This document shows, piece after piece, positions 23,075 to 30,800 of a DNA stretch of 64,000 nt. Source of the stretch: Micromonospora qiuiae (GTDB lineage Bacteria > Actinomycetota > Actinomycetes > Mycobacteriales > Micromonosporaceae); NCBI RefSeq assembly GCF_016863555.1, contig NZ_BOPC01000037.1:1-64000 (forward strand). Direction: 5' to 3'. How positions within the stretch are numbered: position 1 is the stretch's first letter; each line of letters opens with the position of its first letter. The translations under genes and the position numbers were made by a program. Below the pieces are notes generated by a model, which saw only the letters and a list, made by a program, of their open reading frames with translations, was not told the origin of the DNA and searched no databases.

Positions 23075-23614
23075 TCAGGCGGCGCGGGCGTGTCGGCCCG
23101 CCCGGACCGGTAACGGCGCGGGCGGGACAGCGTCCGCGGCGGCGCCGGCCGGATCCAACCAGACCTGGACGGCCGGACGGCCCACCAGGTCGCCGGGCCC
23201 AGCGCCACGCTGCTCGTGACGGGCGAGCATCGCCACGTCGACCGAGAACTCGAACAACCGCCAGTCGGCGTGCGGCGCGGCCCGTGCCGCGAGGGCCAGT
23301 CGGGCCACTGTGGCGTCGTCGGTGACCGGGCGGGCCCGGCCGGCGACGTACGCCTCGTCGTCGCTCTCCTCGGGCGGGAACGAGTGCAGTGCGTAGCGCC
23401 CGTCGCGCTCCAGGTCGCGCCGCTTCGGCGAGTTGATCACGAAGCAGAACAGACCGTCGTCGGTGATCACCGGGGAGACCGGGTGCACCCGGGGCCCGCC
23501 GTCGGCGCGGACCGTGGCCAGGTAGCCGAAGCCCGGGCCGTACTGCTGCATGAGAAGGCGGATCCCGTCGGCGAGTCGAGGCTCGTCAGCGGCGAATTCG
23601 GACCAGGAAGCCAT
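23075..23614 (-). CDS. Pyridoxamine 5'-phosphate oxidase (PPOX) family protein
   Basis: A 179-residue split-barrel flavin-binding protein. Recognisable elements are GYLATVRADGGPRVHPVSP, FCFVINSPKRRDLERDGRYA and the ESDDEAYVAGRARPV strand. Actinobacterial members bind FMN, F420 or heme; which cofactor applies here is unknown. Its C-terminus is Ala/Pro-rich. The start is ATG 23614. It diverges from the dCTP deaminase gene with about 80 bp between. Confidence 0.8.
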   Translation of the reverse strand: MASWSEFAADEPRLADGIRLLMQQYGPGFGYLATVRADGGPRVHPVSPVITDDGLFCFVINSPKRRDLERDGRYALHSFPPEESDDEAYVAGRARPVTDDATVARLALAARAAPHADWRLFEFSVDVAMLARHEQRGAGPGDLVGRPAVQVWLDPAGAAADAVPPAPLPVRAGRHARAA

Positions 23615-23693
23615 GCCGACATCTTATCGAACATACGTTCGAAGCAGGTAGTCCGACACGCAGGTCACCCGTACCGGCAGCTATGGTGTGGCG

Positions 23694-24272
23694 ATGCTGC
23701 TCTCCGACCGCGACCTGGTCTCCGAGATCAAGGCGGGCACCCTGGCGTTGGAGCCCTTCGAGCCCACGCTGGTGCAGCCGTCCAGCATCGACGTACGCCT
23801 GGACAATCTGTTCCGGGTCTTCAACAACCATCTCTACACCCACATCGACCCGGCGACCCAACAGGACGACCTGACCTCGCCGGTCGAAGTGCCCGACGGT
23901 GAGCCCTTCGTGCTGCACCCGGGTGAGTTCGTGCTCGCCTCCACGCTGGAGGTGATCTCCCTCGGCGTCCAGCTCGCGGGAAGGCTCGAAGGCAAGTCGA
24001 GCCTGGGCCGGCTCGGTCTGCTCACCCACTCCACCGCCGGCTTCATCGACCCCGGCTTCTCCGGTCACGTCACCCTGGAGCTGTCCAACGTGGCCAACCT
24101 GCCGATCACTCTCTGGCCAGGCATGAAGATCGGCCAGCTCTGCATTTTCCGGCTCTCGTCCCCGGCCGAGCACCCGTACGGCTCGGTTGTCTACGGCTCG
24201 CGCTACCAGGGCCAACGCGGCCCGACGCCGAGCCGCGCCTGGCAGAACTGGCGCACCTGGCCGACCCACTGA
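23694..24272 (+). CDS. dcd: dCTP deaminase
   Basis: A 192-residue enzyme of the dUTPase superfamily, of the usual length. It starts MLLSDRDLVSEIKAG and has VQPSSIDVRLDNLFRVF, GRLEGKSSLGRLGL (active-site loop) and STAGFIDPGFSGHVTLEL. It deaminates dCTP in thymidylate synthesis; actinobacterial homologues such as that of M. tuberculosis also hydrolyse the triphosphate to yield dUMP. ATG 23694 gives the standard N-terminus; GTG 23688 is an alternative two codons upstream. Confidence 0.95.
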   Translation: MLLSDRDLVSEIKAGTLALEPFEPTLVQPSSIDVRLDNLFRVFNNHLYTHIDPATQQDDLTSPVEVPDGEPFVLHPGEFVLASTLEVISLGVQLAGRLEGKSSLGRLGLLTHSTAGFIDPGFSGHVTLELSNVANLPITLWPGMKIGQLCIFRLSSPAEHPYGSVVYGSRYQGQRGPTPSRAWQNWRTWPTH

Positions 24273-24374
24273 CCCACGAGAGATACACCCCGAGCGGCAG
24301 GGCGGCGCGCAGGCACGCGAGCGGCAGGGCCGCGCCGCCGTGGGCACGGCCCCTGCCGTCGTACGCGACATCCG

Positions 24375-25415
24375 TCACCCGGGCCGGCCGAAGCTGTGGA
24401 TGGGGCTGTCGTCCATTCGCTTCATCTTCACCGGTTGGCCCGCGCGGGAGGCGTGCACCACCCAACCGTCGCCTACATACATGCCGACGTGGTGCAGGTC
24501 CCGGTAGTAGAAAACGAGATCACCCGGGCGCAGGGCGCTCCGGCTGACCGACGCGGTCACCTGGCGCTGCCGCGCCGCGTTGTGCGGCAGCGTCACTCCG
24601 GCCCGCGCCCACGCGGCCAGCGTCAGCCCCGAGCAGTCGTACGCGTTCGGCCCCTCGGCACTCCACGAGTACGGCTTGCCGATCTGGGCGCAGGCGAAGG
24701 TGACCGCCTTCCCGGCCGGCCCGCCGGGGTAGCCGGCCGGGCAGGGCGCCGGACGCAGCGGGCCGCCGCCCCCGTTGCCGTACGCCCGCAGCCGCAGCCG
24801 CTGCAACCGGTCGATCTCGGCGTCGATCTGCCGCCGCTTCCGCGCGAGTTCGGCCTCGGTGCGGGTCAACTGGGCGATGCTGCGGTCCAGCGTCCCCTTT
24901 GCGGCGGCGAGTTCGTCGCGTAGCTCGCTCGCCTGCCGTACGTCCTGCTGTTCGAAGCGGGCGTAGCGGTCGAGCAGGCCGAGTTGCTCGACCACCTCGC
25001 CAGGGGATCTGCTGCCCAGCAGCGCGTTGACCGCGCGGACCGTACCGCCTTTGTAGGCCCGGGCGGCCAGCGCGCCGACGCGGTTCATCGCCTCGTCCAC
25101 CTTGGCTTGCAGCGGGGCGATCCGGGTGGCCAGGGCGTCGGCCTGGCGCCGTTTGACGGCCAGGTCCTGCCGGGTGGCGTTGTGCCGTTCGATGACAGGT
25201 TCGAGCCGGTTCCAGTCCTCGTCGATCTGGCGCTCGATGTCGGCGACCGTGGGGTCGGCGTACGCCACCGTCGCTCCGCCGGTCAGGATGACGGCGGCCG
25301 CGGTCAAGGCGGCGAGTGCGGTGGTGCAGCGGTACCAGCGGGAACGCGGCGCAGCCGTCGTCGGGCCGGGCATCGCCGGCCGCTGCGACGGTGGCCGCGG
25401 GGCATGGTGTGCCAC
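24375..25415 (-). CDS. NlpC/P60 peptidoglycan hydrolase under a c-di-AMP riboswitch
   Basis: A 346-residue secreted protein. A signal/membrane segment (TALAALTAAAVILTGGATVAYA) precedes a coiled coil of about 150 residues (IERQIDEDWNRLEPVIERHN and onward), then a short linker and a C-terminal NlpC/P60 domain. Catalytic Cys is in YDCSGLTLAAW and His in LHHVGMYVG. Such proteins cut peptidoglycan stem peptides, as RipA does in mycobacteria; the coiled coil probably keeps the domain inactive. The start is GTG 25415. The riboswitch at 25428-25562 lies directly upstream, tying expression to c-di-AMP. It is a paralogue of the 25751-26758 gene. Confidence 0.9.
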   Translation of the reverse strand: MAHHAPRPPSQRPAMPGPTTAAPRSRWYRCTTALAALTAAAVILTGGATVAYADPTVADIERQIDEDWNRLEPVIERHNATRQDLAVKRRQADALATRIAPLQAKVDEAMNRVGALAARAYKGGTVRAVNALLGSRSPGEVVEQLGLLDRYARFEQQDVRQASELRDELAAAKGTLDRSIAQLTRTEAELARKRRQIDAEIDRLQRLRLRAYGNGGGGPLRPAPCPAGYPGGPAGKAVTFACAQIGKPYSWSAEGPNAYDCSGLTLAAWARAGVTLPHNAARQRQVTASVSRSALRPGDLVFYYRDLHHVGMYVGDGWVVHASRAGQPVKMKRMDDSPIHSFGRPG

Positions 25416-25427
25416 CGGGCTCCGTAC

Positions 25428-25562
25428 TCCTTCTTCCCATACCGCCTACCGGGTTAGCTGACGGGTTCGGGCGGGAAGGGGACGCCCTACCGCGCACATC
25501 GCGGACTCACCCCGGGTACCTGGTTCCCCGGCTCGCTCGGGCAGCGACTCGGCGGTGCCGGA
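25428..25562 (-). ncRNA. c-di-AMP riboswitch (ydaO/yuaA class)
   Basis: Read on the minus strand, the leader contains GGGGAACCAGGTACCCGGGG, then TGAGTCCGCG, then CCCGAACCCGTCAGCTAACC and CGGTAGGCGG. These are hallmark conserved segments of the ydaO aptamer. Its 3' end holds GAAGAAGGAG, the likely Shine-Dalgarno sequence of the NlpC/P60 gene. Actinobacterial ydaO motifs often control cell-wall hydrolases. Boundaries are approximate. The rest of 25416-25750 holds only a terminator. Confidence 0.88.
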
Positions 25563-25683
25563 CCGTTACCGCCCCTGATGGGCGGAGCTGCCAGCCGGCC
25601 GGCGATTGCCCAGCGTAGGGACGATCTGCGTCGATACGCAACACACCCACGCCATCACCGTCGGTGCATAAATCCGACAACGA

Positions 25684-25717
25684 CGAAGGCCCCGGGTCGC
25701 TTGACCGGGGGCCTTCG
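25684..25717 (-). terminator. Terminator after the second NlpC/P60 gene
   Basis: CGAAGGCCCCGG pairs with CCGGGGGCCTTCG (one bulged G), loop about 9 nt. It is 34 bp past the stop of the 25751-26758 gene and upstream of the riboswitch leader, so it separates the two transcription units. Confidence 0.88.
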
Positions 25718-25750
25718 GCTCGTTCCTGCGCTACCGCTCAGCCGAGTGGA

Positions 25751-26758
25751 TCAGCCCGGTCGACGGAAGCCGGCGACCGGCATGGTCGTGATGGGCGAGA
25801 CGTTGACCGGCTTGCCGGCGCGGGGCGCGTGCACCATCTGGTTGTTGCCCAGGTAGAGCCCGACATGGTGCAGGTCGCTGAAGAAGAAGACCAGGTCACC
25901 CGGCCGGGCGTCGGCCCGGGAGATGGCCTTGCCCTCGTTCCACTGGGCACCCGTGAAGTGGGTGAGGTGGATGCCGGCGGCCCGGTAGGCGTACTGCGTC
26001 AGCCCGGAGCAGTCGAACGCGTTCGGCCCGGTGGCACCCCAGACGTACGGCTTGCCGACCTGGGCGCAGGCCGTCCTGATGGCGGTCCGCGCCGCCCCAC
26101 TGACCACGCCGTTGATGGTCGGGCAGTTGGTCGTCTTGACCGTGGTCACCGGCAGCGACCTCTCCAGCCGCTTGATCTCGGCGTCGATCTGCTTCTTCTT
26201 CGCCGCCAGCTGCTTCTCCTTGACCTCCTGGTCGGCGATCAACGCGTCCAGCTTGGCCTTCTGTCCGTCGTACTTCCTCTTGATCTTCATGACGCCCTCG
26301 AGCTGCCGGCGCTCCTCCGCCGCCAGCCGGTTGAGGAAGGCCATCTGCTCGCCGAGCGTGTCCGGCTTCGCGTTGAGCAGCACCGCGCCGAGTTCGTGGG
26401 ACGGACCGCTGATGTAGTACCGGGAGGCCATGTCGCCCACCCGGTTCATCGCCAACTCGGCCTCCAGGGCCAGCGGCTGGATCTTCTTCTCCAGGCTCTT
26501 CGACTTCTCACGGTTGACCTTCAGCTGAGCCCGCACCTTGTTGTACTGCTCGATGGTGGGCTCCAGCTTCCGCCACTGCTTGTCGATCTCCGCCTCGATC
26601 TGCTCGACCGAGGGCTCCGCGTATGCGGGAGCGGCGAGCAGGCCAGCGCCCACCGCGGTGGCAGCGACCAGGACGACCAGCCGACGGGCGACCCTGCGCA
26701 GGCCACCGGGGCGAGGGGAACGCCCGGGCACACGACGATGAAGGGGCATGGTTGCCAC
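25751..26758 (-). CDS. NlpC/P60 peptidoglycan hydrolase
   Basis: A 335-residue secreted protein: signal segment (VVLVAATAVGAGLLAAPAYA), a long Lys/Glu-rich coiled coil (about residues 35-205, with EKSKSLEKKIQP and KLDALIADQEVKEKQ), then an NlpC/P60 domain. Catalytic Cys is in FDCSGLTQYAY and His in LHHVGLYLGN. GTG 26758 is preferred because AAAGGAG lies 9 bp upstream; ATG 26749 is internal. It shares its domain plan with the 24375 gene, but I see no ydaO motif before it. Gap 26759-27017 has no gene. Confidence 0.9.
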   Translation of the reverse strand: MATMPLHRRVPGRSPRPGGLRRVARRLVVLVAATAVGAGLLAAPAYAEPSVEQIEAEIDKQWRKLEPTIEQYNKVRAQLKVNREKSKSLEKKIQPLALEAELAMNRVGDMASRYYISGPSHELGAVLLNAKPDTLGEQMAFLNRLAAEERRQLEGVMKIKRKYDGQKAKLDALIADQEVKEKQLAAKKKQIDAEIKRLERSLPVTTVKTTNCPTINGVVSGAARTAIRTACAQVGKPYVWGATGPNAFDCSGLTQYAYRAAGIHLTHFTGAQWNEGKAISRADARPGDLVFFFSDLHHVGLYLGNNQMVHAPRAGKPVNVSPITTMPVAGFRRPG

Positions 26759-27017
26759 CGGCAGCGACTCCTTTGCAACCGACCACCGGGCGTCCCGCGA
26801 GCGGTAAGGGGCGAGACAGACGACCCACGGCGGTCGGTGCCCAACATTAGGGAAGGCGCGGGGCGGAATCAAGGCGACCTACGGCCCATTCACGTTTGCG
26901 CGACCGGTCGAATACAAAGGGTGTCGACCATTGTCGCAACAGTTATCTACGCCAATACGTAAACGGGACACGGCGACACCGTCCAGGCATCGCCGCACCC
27001 CGCGTACGGACCCTGGG

Positions 27018-29225
27018 TCAGCCGCCGACCGGCTCCTGCTCCGGGGCGGCCGGGTGCTGCCCGGGCTTGACCGAACGCAGCAAAACGCTGGCCACATCGA
27101 CCACCTCGACCTGCTCACCGGCGCCCTTGCCATTCACCCCGTCGGTGAGCATGGTCGAGCAGAACGGGCAGCCGACCGCCACCGTCCGCGCCCCGGTGGA
27201 CATGGCCTCCTCCACCCGGTCCACGTTGATCCGCTTGCCGATGCGCTCCTCCATCCACATCCGGGCGCCACCGGCACCGCAGCAGAAGGAGCGCTCGCTG
27301 TTGCGCGGCATTTCGATGACACCGCCGCCGGAGCCACCACCGATGGCGCTGTCCAGCACCTCACGCGGCGGGGTGAACACCCGGTTGTGCCGGCCGAGAT
27401 AGCACGGGTCGTGGTAGGTCACGCCGCCGTCGACCGGCTGCACCGGAGTGAGCTTTCCGGTGGCGACCAGGTGAGCCAGCAACTGGGTGTGGTGCACCAC
27501 CTCGAACTCGCCGCCGAGCTGGCCGTACTCGTTGCCCAGCGTGTTGAAGCAGTGCGGGCAGGTGGCGACGATCTTGCGCTTGGCCTTCTCCCGGCCCTCG
27601 AACGCCTCGTTGAGGGTTTCGACGTTCTGCTGGGCGAGCATCTGGAATACGAACTCGTTGCCGATCCGCCGGGCCGGGTCGCCCGAGCAGGTCTCGCCCT
27701 CGCCGAGGATGGCGAACGAGACGCCCGCCTCGTTCAGCAGCGTGGCCACCGCCCGGGTGGTCTTCTTGGCCCGGTCCTCGAACGCGCCGGCGCAGCCCAC
27801 CCAGAACAGGTACTCGAAGTCGTCGACCTCGCCGACCCGGGGGACCTCGAAGTCGAGGCCCTTGGTCCAGTCCTCCCGGGTGTTCTGCGGGGCGCCCCAG
27901 GGGTTGCCCTTGTTCTCCAGGTTGCGCAGCATCACGCCGGCCTCGGACGGGAAGCTCGACTCGATGAGCACCTGGTAGCGGCGCATGTCGACGATGTGGT
28001 CGACATGCTCGATGTCCACCGGGCACTGCTCGACGCAGGCACCGCAGGTGGTGCACGACCAGAGGACGTCCGGGTCGATCACGCCGCCCGCCTCGGCGTC
28101 ACCGATGAGCGGCTTCTCCGCCTCGGCCAGTGCCAGCACGTCGACGTGGGCGAGCTGCGCCGCGGTGGCCTTTTCCTCGCCGGTCAGGTCCTTGCCGCCG
28201 CCGGCCAGCAGGTAGGGCGCCTTGGCGTACGCGTGGTCACGCAGGCTGAGCACCAGCAGCTTCGGAGACAGCGGCTTGCCGGTGTTCCAGGCCGGGCACT
28301 GCGACTGGCATCGGCCGCACTCGGTGCAGGTGGTGAAGTCCAGCAGGCCCTTCCAGGTGAACTGCTCGACGTGAGCGACGCCGAACTGGTCGGACTCGGG
28401 GTCGGCCTCCTCGAAGTCCAGCGGCTTTCCGTCGCTCATCATCGGCCGCAGCGCGCCGAGGCCGGAGCCGGCCGCACCCGGCTCGCGCTTGAAGAAGATG
28501 TTGGGGAAGGCGAGGAAGCGGTGCCACGCGACACCCATGGTGACGTTCAGCGAGATCACGATGAGCCAGGTCATCGAGATGGCGATCTTGATGAGGGCGG
28601 CGATGCTGACGCCGGCCTCCCAGTCCGGCAGCCCGGAACCGACCGCGTGGCTCAACGGGGCGGCCCAGGCCGGGTACTCGAAGTGGTCGGTGGCCACCTT
28701 AAAGCCGCGGATCAGGAAGCCCATGATCAGCACGGCGAGGACGACCGCCTCGACGAAGTAGCCCTGCCACATGGTGGAGCCGGTGAAGCGCGACCGGCGG
28801 CCGGGCCGGTTCGGCCGGTTGGCCAGCCGAATCGCGATCAGCACCACGATCCCGACGATGCCAAGGATGCCGATCCACTCGGTGACCAGCCCGTAGAGCG
28901 CCCAGCCGCCGATCAGCGGCAGCCCGCCGGTCGGCGACACCACCTCGAAGTACGCCTCGAGCACCAGCAGCGACAGCACGATGAAGCCGACCATCACGAA
29001 CCAGTGCGCCGCCCCCACCACGCTCCACCGGAGCATCCGGGTGTGCCCGACGGTCTCCGCGAGCATGGTCTTCGTGCGGCGGCCAAGGTCACCGGCTCGG
29101 GACGGGTCGGGCTGACCCAGCCGGATCACAGCCACCATCTTCATGACCGCACACACCGCAAGCCACACCGCCACGGCGGTGATGGCGGCCGCGAGGATCG
29201 TGGTGACGATCTGGACGCTGCCCAT
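27018..29225 (-). CDS. Membrane FeS oxidoreductase, EtfD-like (heterodisulfide reductase-related)
   Basis: A 735-residue protein. The N-terminal 250 residues contain about six membrane helices, with HWFVMVGFIVLSLL among them. Two 4Fe-4S ferredoxin motifs follow: CTECGRCQSQCP near residue 295 and CTTCGACVEQCP near 385. The C-terminal half has two cysteine-rich CCG-type domains (CPHCFNTLGNEYG, HDPCYLGRHN, FCCGAGGARMW, GCPFCSTML). This layout matches M. tuberculosis Rv0338c (EtfD), which takes electrons from ETF during fatty-acid oxidation to the quinone pool. The link to acyl-CoA dehydrogenases in this window is supported by a shared upstream palindrome. Confidence 0.87.
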   Translation of the reverse strand: MGSVQIVTTILAAAITAVAVWLAVCAVMKMVAVIRLGQPDPSRAGDLGRRTKTMLAETVGHTRMLRWSVVGAAHWFVMVGFIVLSLLVLEAYFEVVSPTGGLPLIGGWALYGLVTEWIGILGIVGIVVLIAIRLANRPNRPGRRSRFTGSTMWQGYFVEAVVLAVLIMGFLIRGFKVATDHFEYPAWAAPLSHAVGSGLPDWEAGVSIAALIKIAISMTWLIVISLNVTMGVAWHRFLAFPNIFFKREPGAAGSGLGALRPMMSDGKPLDFEEADPESDQFGVAHVEQFTWKGLLDFTTCTECGRCQSQCPAWNTGKPLSPKLLVLSLRDHAYAKAPYLLAGGGKDLTGEEKATAAQLAHVDVLALAEAEKPLIGDAEAGGVIDPDVLWSCTTCGACVEQCPVDIEHVDHIVDMRRYQVLIESSFPSEAGVMLRNLENKGNPWGAPQNTREDWTKGLDFEVPRVGEVDDFEYLFWVGCAGAFEDRAKKTTRAVATLLNEAGVSFAILGEGETCSGDPARRIGNEFVFQMLAQQNVETLNEAFEGREKAKRKIVATCPHCFNTLGNEYGQLGGEFEVVHHTQLLAHLVATGKLTPVQPVDGGVTYHDPCYLGRHNRVFTPPREVLDSAIGGGSGGGVIEMPRNSERSFCCGAGGARMWMEERIGKRINVDRVEEAMSTGARTVAVGCPFCSTMLTDGVNGKGAGEQVEVVDVASVLLRSVKPGQHPAAPEQEPVGG

Positions 29226-29366
29226 CGAGTTGGCCCTCCCGGTCTGCTGCCTGTCGAGCGGGCGTGGCGACCGGATCGAGCACGATCCGCCGACACCACC
29301 GCATCGTCAACCGAATCAGTCGACGATCTCGCTCCACTGGGTCATGCAGTGCAGCGTACGCGCAAC

Positions 29367-29382
29367 GTTACCCGACAGTAAC
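29367..29382. promoter_or_regulatory. Operator-like palindrome GTTAC-N6-GTAAC (site 2)
   Basis: GTTACCCGACAGTAAC lies about 140 bp before the EtfD-like start. It matches site 1 (8750-8765) at both arms and at the adjacent C and CA positions. Confidence 0.6.
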
Positions 29383-29508
29383 GTGAGCCTTATCGCACCT
29401 GGACGGGCCCATCTCGCCCTGCGTCGACCTTGGGAGGTCCGCGGCATCGCTCGTCGGGCAGCCTGAGGTGACCTGCCGGTTACGCTCGGCGCGCCCGTTG
29501 GCCGCCGC

Positions 29509-29772
29509 TCAGCGCCAGCGGGAGAGCAGGATCAGCGAGGCGACCATGGCGCCGAAGCCCACCGCGAGGTTCCAGTAACCCAGCTCCATGACCGGGTATT
29601 CCTGCTCGGAGAGGTAGTAGACCACCAGCCAGCCGATCCCGAACACGATCAGCGACACCGCCGAGACCGGCAGCCAGAGCGGGCTGGGCTTGCGCGTCGC
29701 CGCTGTCGCCGTCGGGCGGACGTCCGTGGGCGGGGTGTACACCTTCTTCTTGCGGACCTGAGACTTGGGCAC
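29509..29772 (-). CDS. crgA: Cell division protein CrgA
   Basis: An 87-residue protein with the family pattern: basic N-terminus MPKSQVRKKKVYTPP, a first membrane helix (PLWLPVSAVSLIVFGIGWLV), the short loop SEQEYPVMELGYWN, and a second helix (LAVGFGAMVASLILL). CrgA sits at the septum. In mycobacteria it binds FtsZ, FtsI and FtsQ, and in Streptomyces it tempers Z-ring formation. It is the first member of the conserved division block, and its orientation opposite to the sortase genes also matches M. tuberculosis (Rv0011c). Confidence 0.95.
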   Translation of the reverse strand: MPKSQVRKKKVYTPPTDVRPTATAATRKPSPLWLPVSAVSLIVFGIGWLVVYYLSEQEYPVMELGYWNLAVGFGAMVASLILLSRWR

Positions 29773-29992
29773 GACGCTCTCCAGAGGGGTTACGACCTCG
29801 TCCGGCCTGACAACCGGGCGCGAGGGCGACGGTCCATGGCCAATAATGTTCGAGAGCTAGCGTAGTCCGGAAGGCTCGTCCAATCCACGAATGGGGCCAG
29901 ACAGGTGCCGGGCAACCCGGAAACGGACTGCCGACGGCGCTCGATCCGACCGCATCCCGCGGGCACGACAGGTGGGGAAAGGGGAACGGTCC

Positions 29993-30793
29993 GTGGAGTA
30001 CACGTCCGGCGCAGCCTCGTGGCAGAAGGCGCTGCGACGCCTCGTCGCCGGGTTGCTGCCTCGCCGGCCGTGGCAGCGCCGACCGGGCTGGTCGATCGGC
30101 GTACCGTTGATCGCTGCCGCCGCCGGCCTGCTCTTCACCACCACCGCCACCACCGCTGGCGGCACCGCGCTGCGCGAGGACCGACGTCCCCAGCTCACCG
30201 AACTCATCGAGGACCGGCGGGCCCAGGTGGCCGCCAACGAGGAACGGGCCGCGAGACTGCGCCGGGAGGTCGAGAGCCGCACGACCGATCTCGCGGATTC
30301 CGACGGCCCGATCAGGGAGCAGCAGGAGCGCTCTGCCGCGAGTCTCGGCGCCGCTGGCTTCACCGCCCTCACCGGTCCAGGGCTCACCGTCGAGCTCAAC
30401 GATGCGCCGCAGGTCGGCAGCCTGCCCGAGGGAGTCGAGAACGACGACCTGGTCGTCCATCAGGGCGATGTCCAAGCGGTGGTCAACGCGCTCTGGGCGG
30501 GCGGCGCCGAGGCCATGTCAATCATGGACGTGCGCGTCCTGACCACCAGCGCGGTACGCTGCGTGGGTAACACCCTCCTGCTGCACGGGCGGGTGTACTC
30601 CCCACCTTTCAAGATCGTAGCAATTGGCGATCCCGCCGCGCTCCGGCAGGCCCTCGCCGCTTCCGAGGGAGTCCGGTGGTTCAGGGACGCGGTCGACAAC
30701 TACCAGCTCGGCTACTCCGAGAAGATCTCGACGGTCACCGTTCCCGCCTTCGAGGATTCCACCACCCTGCGCTCCGCGACCGTGCTGAAGTGA
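29993..30793 (+). CDS. DUF881 family membrane protein
   Basis: A 266-residue protein with one N-terminal helix (WSIGVPLIAAAAGLLFTTTA), a coiled-coil stretch (ELIEDRRAQVAANEERAARL) and the DUF881 domain (GPGLTVELNDAP, LVVHQGDVQAVVNALW, EAMSIMDVR, CVGNTLLLHGRVYSPPFKI). GTG 29993 follows GGGGAAAGGGG. The equivalent M. tuberculosis gene is Rv0012, also between crgA and trpG. Function is unknown; a role in the envelope or division is inferred from synteny. The sortase gene follows after 7 bp. Confidence 0.88.
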   Translation: MEYTSGAASWQKALRRLVAGLLPRRPWQRRPGWSIGVPLIAAAAGLLFTTTATTAGGTALREDRRPQLTELIEDRRAQVAANEERAARLRREVESRTTDLADSDGPIREQQERSAASLGAAGFTALTGPGLTVELNDAPQVGSLPEGVENDDLVVHQGDVQAVVNALWAGGAEAMSIMDVRVLTTSAVRCVGNTLLLHGRVYSPPFKIVAIGDPAALRQALAASEGVRWFRDAVDNYQLGYSEKISTVTVPAFEDSTTLRSATVLK

Positions 30794-30800
30794 GGCCGCA

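Noticed and set aside
24375..26758. ydaO riboswitch before the second NlpC/P60 gene
   Set aside because: The leader 26759-26880 lacks the conserved aptamer segments seen before the other copy.
26931..29381. 816-codon plus-strand frame opposite the EtfD-like gene
   Set aside because: No domain, skewed composition; the minus strand encodes clear FeS and membrane motifs throughout.
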